A stretch of DNA of 38,341 nucleotides from Lachnospiraceae bacterium UBA7202 (lineage in GTDB: Bacteria > Bacillota > Clostridia > Lachnospirales > Lachnospiraceae), in NCBI GenBank assembly GCA_002490705.1, contig DKUO01000003.1, positions 1 through 38,341 of the forward strand, read 5' to 3'. Below the pieces are notes generated by a model. That model made no database searches and was not told where the DNA came from. It saw nothing but the letters and a program-made list of their open reading frames with translations. Positions 30,815 to 38,341 of the stretch are shown here, piece after piece. The position numbers and the translations under genes were made by a program. Position 1 is the stretch's first letter. Each line of letters begins with the position of its first letter.

Positions 30815-32503
30815 TCAGCTCTTCTTTTCGCGCGCCTCCAAATCGCCAGCATCAAAGGCGTCACTGATCGGCGCCCCTGCAGGCACCATGGGGAACACCT
30901 TGTCGTCTTTCGGTATGATGCAATTTAATAACACCGGTTTTTTTAAAGCAATTGCCTTCTCAACCGCAGGCGCAACCTCTTCCTTCTTCGTCACCAAAAT
31001 TGCTTCACAGCCGAGTCCCTCCGCCACTTTACAGAAATCCACGCCGTCGTCGAGAACCGTTTGGGAATACCGCTGTCCGTAGAACAACGTCTGCCACTGT
31101 CTGACCATGCCGAGCACATGGTTATTGATCACCACTTGAATAATCGGTATATTGTAACGGCTGGCGGTAGCCAGTTCATTCATATTCATGCGGAAACACC
31201 CGTCACCAGCGATATTGATACAGATTTTATCAGGCTGCCCCATCTTGGCGCCAATGCACGCGCCAAGGCCATAACCCATTGTGCCGAGTCCGCCCGAGGT
31301 GAGGAGCGTGCGCGGCGCACTGTAACGGTAATACTGTGCCGCCCACATCTGATGCTGTCCCACGTCTGTGGTGATAATGGCCTCCCCCTTTGTCACCCGG
31401 TCGATCTCCTCCATGATATAAGGACAGGAAAGCACGCTCTCGTCATAGCTTAGAGGATATTTCCCTTTCAGCTGCGCAATGTGAGCCATCCATTCCTCAT
31501 GCTTCTGCGCCACAAGCCGTCCGTTTAGTTTCGCAAGAACATCCTTCAAATCGCCCACCAGTGAGACGTCCGTCTTGATATTCTTGTTGATCTCCGCCGC
31601 ATCAATGTCGATATGAAGAACCTTTGCGTTCTCCGCAAATTTCCGGGGATTTCCCACCACACGGTCGGAGAAACGCGCGCCCAGCGCAATCAGAAGATCG
31701 CACTCGCTGACACCAAAATTGGAGGTCTTGGTACCGTGCATACCGATCATCCCCGTATATCTCTCGTCATGTCCGTCGATCACGCCTTTTCCCATCAGCG
31801 TATCACAGACAGGCGCATCCAAAAGCCTGGCAAACTCCCTCACTTCCTGATATGCCTCTGAGATCACTGCACCGCCGCCCACATAGATAAAGGGCTTTTC
31901 TGCGCTCTCCAAAAGCTTCACGGCTGCCGCAAGCTCTTCCTCTGTGTAACGCGCGGTCTTCTCCGCCTTCTCGGGCAGTTTTTTCTCATAATCACAGCTG
32001 TTCGCCGTCACATCCTTCGTGATATCCACGAGAACCGGCCCCGGCCTGCCGCTCTTTGCTATCGTAAAAGCTTTTCTGAGCGTATCCGCAAGAATGGTCA
32101 CATCCTTTACAATATAATTATGCTTGGTGATCGGCATGGTGATTCCCGCAATGTCTACCTCCTGAAAAGAATCCTTTCCGAGAAGCGGCAGATTCACGTT
32201 ACAGGTAATCGCCACCATGGGAACCGAATCCATATATGCCGTGGCGATTCCCGTCACCAGATTCGTCGCGCCCGGGCCGCTGGTCGCCAGACAGACTCCT
32301 ACCTTTCCTGTGGCTCTGGCATAGCCGTCCGCCGCGTGGGCCGCCCCCTGCTCATGGGACGTCAAAATATGGTTGATCTCGCTGCTGTGCTGATACAGCG
32401 CGTCGTATACATTCAAAATCGTGCCGCCGGGGTAACCGAACACCGTGTCAACCCCCTGCTCTTTCAGACACTCCACTACGATCTGCGCACCTGTCAATAC
32501 CAT
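30815..32503 (-). CDS. ilvB: acetolactate synthase, large (catalytic) subunit
   Basis: ThDP enzyme making acetolactate or acetohydroxybutyrate, the first common step of valine, leucine and isoleucine synthesis. The 562 residues begin MVLTGAQIVVECLKEQGVDTVFGYPGG with the catalytic Glu in the HEQGAAHAADGYARATG segment. The ThDP motif GDGCFRMNMNELATASRYNI...NN is intact. GGAGG lies 8 bases before the ATG at 32503; the upstream start at 32575 is inside the ilvD end and lacks family sequence. No ilvN regulatory subunit is adjacent, so it must be elsewhere or absent. It lies 40 bases after ilvD. Confidence 0.96.
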   Translation of the reverse strand: MVLTGAQIVVECLKEQGVDTVFGYPGGTILNVYDALYQHSSEINHILTSHEQGAAHAADGYARATGKVGVCLATSGPGATNLVTGIATAYMDSVPMVAITCNVNLPLLGKDSFQEVDIAGITMPITKHNYIVKDVTILADTLRKAFTIAKSGRPGPVLVDITKDVTANSCDYEKKLPEKAEKTARYTEEELAAAVKLLESAEKPFIYVGGGAVISEAYQEVREFARLLDAPVCDTLMGKGVIDGHDERYTGMIGMHGTKTSNFGVSECDLLIALGARFSDRVVGNPRKFAENAKVLHIDIDAAEINKNIKTDVSLVGDLKDVLAKLNGRLVAQKHEEWMAHIAQLKGKYPLSYDESVLSCPYIMEEIDRVTKGEAIITTDVGQHQMWAAQYYRYSAPRTLLTSGGLGTMGYGLGACIGAKMGQPDKICINIAGDGCFRMNMNELATASRYNIPIIQVVINNHVLGMVRQWQTLFYGQRYSQTVLDDGVDFCKVAEGLGCEAILVTKKEEVAPAVEKAIALKKPVLLNCIIPKDDKVFPMVPAGAPISDAFDAGDLEAREKKS

Positions 32504-32543
32504 GTTATCCTCCTCCATTTCAAAGCCTTTGTGTCTCTTATTC

Positions 32544-34220
32544 TCACTTTGCCTTGGGAATTTCCAAAATCGCACCCCTGTTGCCGCTTGTCACCATTTC
32601 ACGATATCTGGCGAGATAGCCGCTTGTCACCTTAGGTTCTCTCGGCTGCCATTTTGCCCGTCTCGCCGCAAGCTCTTCGTCAGATACCTTCACATTCAGT
32701 TTCATATTGGGAATATCAATGCTGATGATATCCCCCTCTTCCACCAAAGCAATCGGACCGCCAACCGCCGCCTCCGGCGACACATGACCGATGGAGGCGC
32801 CTCTGGAGGCGCCTGAAAAACGTCCGTCCGTGATCAGCGCCACACTGGAGCCCAGTCCCATGCCTGCAATCGCCGAAGTGGGATTTAGCATTTCCCGCAT
32901 CCCCGGGCCGCCCTTAGGCCCTTCATAGCGGATCACAACCACGTCACCCGCCACAATCTTTCCGCCTTTGATCGCCTCAATGGCATCTTCCTCGCACTCG
33001 AATACGCGGGCCGGTCCCTCATGAACCATCATTTCCTCCACCACGGCGGAACGCTTCACCACGCTGCCGTCAGGCGCAAGATTTCCTTTCAGAACGGCAA
33101 GGCCGCCTGTCTTGCTGTAAGGATTTTCCACGGTTCGAATAACATCTGTATTTTTATTGACGGCATCCTTGATATTCTCACCGATGGTCTCACCCGTAAC
33201 CGTCATGCAGTCGGTGTGGAGCAGGCCGATATCCGCCAGTTCCTTCATCACCGCGTAAACGCCGCCCGCCTCGTTCAGATCCTCCATATAGGTCGGCCCC
33301 GCCGGCGCCAGATGGCACACATTGGGCGTCTTTTCACTGATCTCATTGGCAAAGGAAATGTCAAAATCAAACCCCACCTCATGGGCGATGGCAGGGAGAT
33401 GCAGCATGGAATTGGTGGAACAGCCAAGCGCCATATCCACCGTGAGCGCATTTAAGATCGCGTCCTTCGTCATGATATCCCGGGGTCTGATATTCTTTTC
33501 AAGCAGCTTCATCACCGCCATGCCCGCATGTTTGGCAAGCTTAATGCGCTCAGAGTAAACCGCAGGGATGGTGCCGTTGCCGCGAAGACCCATGCCCAGC
33601 GCTTCCGTGAGGCAGTTCATGGAATTGGCCGTGTACATACCGGAGCAGGAACCGCAGGTAGGGCAGGTCTTCTCCTCAAACTCCAAAAGTTCTTCATCCG
33701 AAAGCGTGCCAGCGGCATGAGAACCAACCGCCTCAAACATGGAGGAAAGGCTTCTCTTCTGCCCCTTCACATGGCCGGCCAGCATAGGGCCGCCGGAGAC
33801 AAAGACTGTGGGCACATTGATCCGGGCCGCCGCCATCAGAAGCCCCGGCACGTTCTTGTCACAGTTCGGCACCATCACAAGCGCGTCAAACTGATGGGCA
33901 AGCGCCATGCACTCCGTGGAATCCGCAATCAGATCCCTTGTCACCAGAGAATATTTCATGCCGATATGGCCCATAGCAATGCCGTCGCAGACCGCGATCG
34001 CCGGAAATACCACCGGCACGCCGCCGGCTTCGGCCACACCCATTTTCACCGCTTCCACAATTTTGTCCAGATTCATATGTCCGGGCACAATCTCATTGTA
34101 GGAGCTGACGATGCCCACCATGGGCCTTTCCATCTCCTCCTTCGTAAAACCGAGGGCATTAAATAAACTTCTGTGGGGCGCCTGCTGTACACCCGCTTTC
34201 ACATTGTCGCTTCTCATCAT
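32544..34220 (-). CDS. ilvD: dihydroxy-acid dehydratase
   Basis: Fe-S enzyme dehydrating dihydroxy-acids to the keto acids of valine and isoleucine. Cluster cysteines are in NCDKNVPG, CPTCGSCSGMYTANSMNCLTEALG; the C-terminal GRFSGASRGASIGHVSPEAA contains the catalytic serine region. The 558-residue length is normal. AAGGAGG precedes two adjacent ATGs at 34220 and 34217, either of which could be used. It follows the GT39-like gene after 56 bases on the same strand. Confidence 0.97.
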   Translation of the reverse strand: MMRSDNVKAGVQQAPHRSLFNALGFTKEEMERPMVGIVSSYNEIVPGHMNLDKIVEAVKMGVAEAGGVPVVFPAIAVCDGIAMGHIGMKYSLVTRDLIADSTECMALAHQFDALVMVPNCDKNVPGLLMAAARINVPTVFVSGGPMLAGHVKGQKRSLSSMFEAVGSHAAGTLSDEELLEFEEKTCPTCGSCSGMYTANSMNCLTEALGMGLRGNGTIPAVYSERIKLAKHAGMAVMKLLEKNIRPRDIMTKDAILNALTVDMALGCSTNSMLHLPAIAHEVGFDFDISFANEISEKTPNVCHLAPAGPTYMEDLNEAGGVYAVMKELADIGLLHTDCMTVTGETIGENIKDAVNKNTDVIRTVENPYSKTGGLAVLKGNLAPDGSVVKRSAVVEEMMVHEGPARVFECEEDAIEAIKGGKIVAGDVVVIRYEGPKGGPGMREMLNPTSAIAGMGLGSSVALITDGRFSGASRGASIGHVSPEAAVGGPIALVEEGDIISIDIPNMKLNVKVSDEELAARRAKWQPREPKVTSGYLARYREMVTSGNRGAILEIPKAK

Positions 34221-34276
34221 TTACCTCCTTGTACTCCCTGATTTTTTCGCTATCCTGTTTGGAGGAAGACAAATGC

Positions 34277-35869
34277 TCACTCCGTTCGCCCCTGTTTTCG
34301 CTCAAACAAGACAAATTGCCAATTATCATAGACCTGCGTCATATTTTCTTCCATATAATCCGCCTGCGCGGACACCTCGTCCGCCGACAGATAAAACTTC
34401 CACTCCTCGGGTCCCTCTCTGTGTCCGTATTGCTCTCCCAGCAGAGCCTTATCCAGCAGGACAATATCCGCTTCCTCAATCTGTCTGGTCACCCGCTCCT
34501 CTCCGATCCCATAGAGATACAGGAGCAGATACTCCTGATCGCAGTCCGTCACCGCCACCGTATCCGTTTCTTCTATAGTAATCTGCTCATAAGCATCCGC
34601 AAGGAGTTCATCCCGCAGACTGTAAGGCGTCTTGTCCGCCAAGACAAGAACCCAGGAAAGACCTGTCACCAGATACATAAACACCATAACCGCTTTCGCC
34701 GCCCGCACTCTCCACCGGATGGCAGAATCGCCCTGTAGAAACGTAACCGCCTTTTGCACCAGCCAGCCAAAAAGCAGCGCCACCCACACACCGAGGAAGG
34801 AAAACACCCGCTGGTAGGGAAGCTTGCACTGTATCACAAGCGCTACCCCCAAAAGAACCGCTGTCAGCACAAAGTACCATTCCGAAAAAGCCTTTTTCGG
34901 TCTTCTGATCAGACAGACAATCACGGCTATAAGCCCGGTTGCCAACAAAATACACATGAGATTTCCCGCAGGCACCCACATAGGAGACAACTGCGTGCCG
35001 AACAGGGTTTTAACCCAGTGTTCTGCCTGCCTGTTAAACTCCTGTCTCGTCATGCTCTGGATATAGGGGGTTGCCAGCATATAGTCAATCCCCTCCTTTA
35101 ACGCCCGAAAGGGCGCATGGAGGATGATGTTAATATGCCCTGCCGTGTAAAAAGGACCATCCGGTGTCTTGGAAAGCAAATTGGAACCAATGGCCAGCCA
35201 GAGAAGGCCGTAGAGCCCCGCCGTGCACACCGCGCTCACAAGGGAGGCGATGATCAATTTGATTAACCGCCTGTAATCCCGATCCAAAAGAAGGACAAGC
35301 CCCCCGATCAGGCAGACCGGCATCACCATATACAGACTGCTGGGAATCGCCCAGAGGGCAATCACAAGAGCCAAACCAAAAAAAATATAATCACGTTTGT
35401 TATCTGATTTTTCCACCACAATATGCTGCAAAGACAGAACCGCCACAAGATAACAGAACGTCACAAGCGCATAGCCCCTGCCCTGCACCGCCAGCTGATT
35501 GATCCCATTCATCCCCGCAAATAAAAACACGGGAACAAACGCCACACTGTCGTCAAACCATTTTTTTGAAATGCGATACAGAAGGATCAGGCTTCCCAGA
35601 CTGCACAGATAGGATACACCACGAAGCGCTATTGGCGCGCTGCCAAATATCCCCAGACAAGCCGAGAGTGTGGAATAACCCACATGATTGTTGGGAAGCG
35701 GCCAGTGAATTGCCGCATACACCGGCCCTCTGCTGATAAAATAATAATACGTATACAGTTCATCATACCAGGGCGTCAGAAGAAACATTCTTTCCCCATA
35801 ATAAACTGTCATTACTACAAAAAGCAGAAAAAAGACCACATTTCCCCGATGTTTCAAAAAATAGCTCAC
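34277..35869 (-). CDS. polytopic membrane glycosyltransferase, GT39/PMT-like (GT-C fold)
   Basis: About 530 residues with roughly ten hydrophobic segments over the first 390 residues and a hydrophilic C-terminal domain of about 120. The first loop contains TPWYDELYTYYYFISRGP, the acidic DE motif expected of GT-C transferases that use polyprenyl-phosphate sugars, and LRGVSYLCSLGSLILLYRI is typical of the PMT_2/GT39 group. The acceptor is unknown. The start is uncertain: GTG at 35869, 4 bases after the leuB stop, is preferred, while a TTG at 35893 would overlap leuB. Its location inside the leuB-ilvD-ilvB run is not explained by pathway. Confidence 0.8.
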   Translation of the reverse strand: MSYFLKHRGNVVFFLLFVVMTVYYGERMFLLTPWYDELYTYYYFISRGPVYAAIHWPLPNNHVGYSTLSACLGIFGSAPIALRGVSYLCSLGSLILLYRISKKWFDDSVAFVPVFLFAGMNGINQLAVQGRGYALVTFCYLVAVLSLQHIVVEKSDNKRDYIFFGLALVIALWAIPSSLYMVMPVCLIGGLVLLLDRDYRRLIKLIIASLVSAVCTAGLYGLLWLAIGSNLLSKTPDGPFYTAGHINIILHAPFRALKEGIDYMLATPYIQSMTRQEFNRQAEHWVKTLFGTQLSPMWVPAGNLMCILLATGLIAVIVCLIRRPKKAFSEWYFVLTAVLLGVALVIQCKLPYQRVFSFLGVWVALLFGWLVQKAVTFLQGDSAIRWRVRAAKAVMVFMYLVTGLSWVLVLADKTPYSLRDELLADAYEQITIEETDTVAVTDCDQEYLLLYLYGIGEERVTRQIEEADIVLLDKALLGEQYGHREGPEEWKFYLSADEVSAQADYMEENMTQVYDNWQFVLFERKQGRTE

Positions 35870-35873
35870 GTTA

Positions 35874-36959
35874 TTATTTGATCCTCTCCACAATCAAGTC
35901 TCCCATCTTTTTACAGCCGACCTTCTCGCAGCCCTCGGACATAATATCTCCCGTGCGGTAACCATCCCGCAACACCTGTTTCACCGCCTCGTCGATTGCG
36001 TCCGCCTCCTTGTCCAGATCAAAGCTGTAGCGAAGCATCATGGACGCAGAAAGAATCGTAGCGATGGGATTGGCCAGATCCTTTCCCGCAATGTCGGGAG
36101 CCGAACCGTGGCTTGGCTCATAGAGACCGAATTTCGTGTCATTTAGAGAGGCAGAAGCCAGCATACCGATGGAACCGGTCACCATACTCGCCTCGTCGGA
36201 CAGAATATCGCCGAACATGTTCTCCGTCAATATCACATCAAACTGAGCCGGATCTTTCACAAGCTGCATCGCACAGTTATCCACCAGCATATGCTCCAGC
36301 GTCACATCGGGGTAGTCCTTCGCCACCTCTTCCACAACCGCCCGCCAGAGTCTGGAGGAATCCAGCACATTGGCTTTATCCACGCTGGTCACTTTCTTTC
36401 TGCGCTTTCTGGCAATATCAAAGCCTTTAACGGCAATCCGCCGGATCTCGTTCTCGTCATAGGTCAGCGTATCTATAGCCTTCCTCACGCCGTTCTCCTC
36501 CACGGTCTTCCTCTCGCCAAAGTACAGGCCGCCCGTCAGCTCCCGCATAATCAGCATATCAAAACCGTTTCCGGATATGTCCTGTTTTAGGGGACAAGCC
36601 TGCGCCAGCTCCTCATACAGAACTGCCGGTCTCAAATTGGCAAAGAGGTTAAGCGCCTTGCGGATTCCCAAAAGTCCCGCCTCCGGCCGCAGATTCGGCG
36701 GAAGCTTGTACCACGGAGAAGTGGTGGTATCGCCGCCGATAGACCCCATCAGCACTGCATCCGCATTCTTTGCAGTCTCCACCGCTTCGTCAGTAAGAGG
36801 AACACCGTGCGCGTCGATGGACGCACCGCCCATCAAAATATCCGTATACTGCATATCATGTCCGTATTTTTCCGCCACTGTATCCAGTACCTTCTTTGCC
36901 TCTGCTACAATTTCCGGTCCGATCCCGTCTCCGGGGATACAGGTAATCTTTAACTTCAT
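35874..36959 (-). CDS. leuB: 3-isopropylmalate dehydrogenase
   Basis: Oxidatively decarboxylates 3-isopropylmalate in leucine synthesis, with NAD and Mg. The protein has 361 residues. CIPGDGIGPEI, RELTGGLYFGER, DKANVLDSSRLWR, NMFGDILSDEAS and PSHGSAPDIAGK are the standard substrate, metal and cofactor motifs. GGAGG lies 6 bases before the ATG, and a clear promoter lies just upstream. leuA, leuC and leuD are not in the window, so leuB is separated from the rest of its pathway and leads a mixed operon. Confidence 0.97.
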   Translation of the reverse strand: MKLKITCIPGDGIGPEIVAEAKKVLDTVAEKYGHDMQYTDILMGGASIDAHGVPLTDEAVETAKNADAVLMGSIGGDTTTSPWYKLPPNLRPEAGLLGIRKALNLFANLRPAVLYEELAQACPLKQDISGNGFDMLIMRELTGGLYFGERKTVEENGVRKAIDTLTYDENEIRRIAVKGFDIARKRRKKVTSVDKANVLDSSRLWRAVVEEVAKDYPDVTLEHMLVDNCAMQLVKDPAQFDVILTENMFGDILSDEASMVTGSIGMLASASLNDTKFGLYEPSHGSAPDIAGKDLANPIATILSASMMLRYSFDLDKEADAIDEAVKQVLRDGYRTGDIMSEGCEKVGCKKMGDLIVERIK

Positions 36960-36996
36960 AGTGACCTCCGTTCTAAGATTATAATAACACTTTTAC

Positions 36997-37025
36997 ATCA
37001 TAGACTATTCCCGCATAAATTTCAA
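36997..37025 (-). promoter_or_regulatory. sigma-A promoter of the leuB operon
   Basis: On the minus strand TTGAAA (37020-37025) and TATGAT (36997-37002) are spaced 17 bases apart. The predicted leader is only about 30 bases, too short for a T-box or attenuator. Confidence 0.7.
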
Positions 37026-37030
37026 CAAAA

Positions 37031-37058
37031 AAAGCCGGATCATTTCTGAGCCGGCTTT
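37031..37058 (-). terminator. rho-independent terminator of the lipoprotein gene
   Basis: AAAGCCGG and CCGGCTTT pair around a 12-base loop, and on the minus strand the stem runs into a T-run (TTTTTTTGTT). It ends the lipoprotein transcript directly upstream of the leuB promoter. Confidence 0.85.
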
Positions 37059-37090
37059 CTTTTCTTCTAATATATTATTATAGTTCTCTC

Positions 37091-37681
37091 TTACTGTGCC
37101 TTGAAACTGCTCTCCGAAAGAACATTTCCGTCGGGGTCAAGATATCTGACAACGATCGATACGGTTTTTTCCACACCCATTGCCTGATCCATCTGTTCCG
37201 CCATCATTTCATAAACCGACCCCATCGCTTCCGTTACGGCATCCAGTTGAGCGGGCGTATCATCGGTAATCTGAGACGCATCTTCATAAGTATAGGAAAA
37301 AATCATATCATTTCCCTTAACATCAACAGTCACAGACATTCCATCCTGATTTGCAGAGGCTACCTCATCCTCCATCTGTTTTTTTACATCCGGCAGCGCA
37401 TTCAAGTAGTCTTCCAATGTCGCATCAGAAGCAAGCGCTGCATCAGTAGACTCTTCCTCTGCGGGTTTTTCTTCCTCAGCAGGCTTTTCCTCCTCTGCGG
37501 GCTTCTCTTCCTCTACAGGCTTTTCCTCTTCCGCAGGTGCTTCCTCTTCTGCCGGTGCCGCTTCTTCTGTCGCTTCATCCGCTCCTTTCGCCGCATCGTC
37601 AGAACCGCCGCATGCTGTTGCTGTCATGGCAAGCGTCAGCAACGCCGCACATAAAATAGTTTTCACTGTTCTCCTCTTCAT
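37091..37681 (-). CDS. lipoprotein with acidic EEEKPA repeats, DUF4854-like domain
   Basis: The 196-residue protein has a lipoprotein signal peptide (KRRTVKTILCAALLTLAMTATAC, in which the lipidated cysteine is C24). A low-complexity acidic linker (about 28-78) follows, containing tandem copies of the hexamer EEEKPA, and then a globular domain (about 80-196) with strands SVTVDVKGNDMIFSYTYED and VSIVVRYLDPDGNVLSESSF. It resembles small secreted proteins of Lachnospiraceae annotated as DUF4854; function is unknown. GGAGGAG precedes the ATG and a strong promoter lies upstream. The protein encoded at 37828-38307 shares the C-terminal domain, so this is a tandem duplication. Confidence 0.8.
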   Translation of the reverse strand: MKRRTVKTILCAALLTLAMTATACGGSDDAAKGADEATEEAAPAEEEAPAEEEKPVEEEKPAEEEKPAEEEKPAEEESTDAALASDATLEDYLNALPDVKKQMEDEVASANQDGMSVTVDVKGNDMIFSYTYEDASQITDDTPAQLDAVTEAMGSVYEMMAEQMDQAMGVEKTVSIVVRYLDPDGNVLSESSFKAQ

Positions 37682-37709
37682 AATAACTACTCCTCCTTAA
37701 ATATACTTT

Positions 37710-37762
37710 TTGTGTAGCATCACACAAGGTATGACTATACAATATATATCGGGACTTGTCAA
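37710..37762 (-). promoter_or_regulatory. strong sigma-A promoter with a downstream inverted repeat
   Basis: On the minus strand a perfect TTGACA (37757-37762) and TATAGT (37734-37739) are 17 bases apart. Just downstream, TTGTGT and ACACAA (37710-37727) form an inverted repeat with a 6-base spacer near +6 to +24, a possible operator. This gives the lipoprotein gene its own promoter separate from its paralogue. Confidence 0.7.
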
Positions 37763-37811
37763 TAAATATTGGGGAAAATTTTAGAGAAACGTTTTCCAGT
37801 CTTAACAAAAA

Positions 37812-37829
37812 AAGGAGGTTGCCCTCCTT
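37812..37829 (-). terminator. terminator overlapping the stop codon of the secreted paralogue
   Basis: AAGGAGG and CCTCCTT form a perfect 7-bp stem with a 4-base loop, followed on the minus strand by a T-run. The stem begins inside the TAA stop codon (37828-37830). The AAGGAGG half resembles a ribosome site but no gene follows it on either strand. Confidence 0.85.
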
Positions 37830-38307
37830 ATTCTTCTGCCTTGAACTCTGCTTCTGCAAGAACGCTCCCATCAGAATCACAATATCTGATAACCATGGAC
37901 ACCGTGCCACGAGGAACACCCATCGCATCATCAAGTCCTCCGGACAGCGCAGAAATATCACTTTCCACCTCGCTCAGACTCTTCGCCAGACGCTGTGCCA
38001 GTTCCTGCACCGCGCTCTCTGTCATCATTGTGAAAAATGCATCCTTAAACGTCGTCACATACAACACTTTATTGCCCTTGATCTCGACAGTCATTGCCGT
38101 ATACTCGTCTTCCGCTTCCGCTGCTGTCGCCTGCACTTGCTCCAAAATATCCGGCTCTTCTTTTACAATCTCTTCAAGGGTAGACGATCCACTGCCCGTC
38201 ACTTCAACCATCCCCTCGTCGGAGCCGGCAGATACGGACATCGGAAAGATAACCGCCATAAGCATGACGCAGATACAAAGTTTTACTGTCTTTAAAATGG
38301 ACCGCAT
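37828..38307 (-). CDS. secreted paralogue of the adjacent lipoprotein (DUF4854-like)
   Basis: A 159-residue protein with a cleavable signal peptide ending SVSA (about residue 27) but no lipobox, so it is probably released rather than anchored. Its domain (about 40-159) aligns with the neighbour: MTVEIKGNKVLYVTTFKD corresponds to VTVDVKGNDMIFSYTYED, and DDAMGVPRGTVSMVIRYCDSDGSVLAEAEFKAEE to DQAMGVEKTVSIVVRYLDPDGNVLSESSFKAQ. It lacks the acidic repeat linker. GGAGGAG lies before the ATG. The promoter is probably beyond the window end, where only 34 bases remain. Confidence 0.78.
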   Translation of the reverse strand: MRSILKTVKLCICVMLMAVIFPMSVSAGSDEGMVEVTGSGSSTLEEIVKEEPDILEQVQATAAEAEDEYTAMTVEIKGNKVLYVTTFKDAFFTMMTESAVQELAQRLAKSLSEVESDISALSGGLDDAMGVPRGTVSMVIRYCDSDGSVLAEAEFKAEE

Positions 38308-38341
38308 CCCGATTTATCTCCTCCTGTTATGAAGTGACTTT

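Noticed and set aside
33528..34166. Plus-strand frame of 212 codons opposite ilvD
   Set aside because: It is His/Arg-rich shadow translation of a conserved enzyme gene.
36960..37020. Leucine T-box or leader peptide before leuB
   Set aside because: The predicted leader is only about 30 bases; the hairpin further upstream is the terminator of the previous gene.
37440..37580. DNA-level tandem repeat in the lipoprotein gene as a mobile or regulatory repeat
   Set aside because: It is in frame and encodes the EEEKPA linker, so it is protein low complexity rather than a separate element.
37812..37818. AAGGAGG as a ribosome binding site on the plus strand
   Set aside because: No start codon with a meaningful frame follows; it is one arm of a terminator hairpin.

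Overview
The window looks like a chromosome segment of an anaerobic low-to-mid GC Firmicute, most likely a Lachnospiraceae member (Clostridia). The grounds are strong GGAGG-type ribosome binding sites, an oxygen-sensitive class III ribonucleotide reductase, a GGGtGRT/NifU-like gene pair, a DUF1015 gene beside serA-serC, and several GGDEF/EAL proteins. The family assignment is inference from gene content; no rRNA is present.

Layout. (1) 1-~2.65 kb is visibly AT-rich and is the end of an integrated mobile element: a D12-type adenine methyltransferase cut by the window edge, a tyrosine recombinase, and a cluster of 9-bp direct repeats. It abuts the 3' end of the GGGtGRT gene. (2) 2.67-4.53 kb holds the NifU-like scaffold gene and the GGGtGRT gene, separated by two tandem double-hairpin repeats. 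(3) 4.66-15.3 kb is a long minus-strand series: argH, asd, an EAL phosphodiesterase with a degenerate GGDEF, a DUF234-type ATPase, topB, a left-handed beta-helix protein and a PAS-GGDEF cyclase. (4) 15.4-17.0 kb is a plus-strand ABC importer ATPase and permease without a binding protein. (5) 17.1-21.5 kb is nrdD-nrdG plus a GtrII-like membrane glucosyltransferase, with a clear sigma-A promoter overlapped by NrdR-like boxes. (6) tRNA-Thr(CGT) lies between nrdD and mscS. (7) 21.8-26.5 kb is DUF1015, glgB (with an unusual Lys/Ala/Glu tail) and mscS. (8) 26.6-29.4 kb is a divergent small acidic gene and the serC-serA operon, which has a leader inverted repeat. (9) 29.4-37.0 kb is leuB, a GT39-like membrane glycosyltransferase, ilvD, ilvB and an L,D-transpeptidase. 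(10) 37.1-38.3 kb is a tandem pair of paralogous secreted proteins, one a lipoprotein.

Functionally this is mostly core metabolism: arginine, lysine/threonine (asd), serine, branched-chain amino acids, glycogen and anaerobic dNTP synthesis. Envelope and c-di-GMP genes are mixed into the operons. The least understood parts are the NifU-like/GGGtGRT pair, the intercistronic double-hairpin repeat family (three copies, at two operons), the DUF1015 protein next to serine biosynthesis, and the mobile-element end. The only gene-to-gene interval above 300 bp without a protein gene is 21416-21772, which holds the nrdD control region, a hairpin, the tRNA and its promoter.
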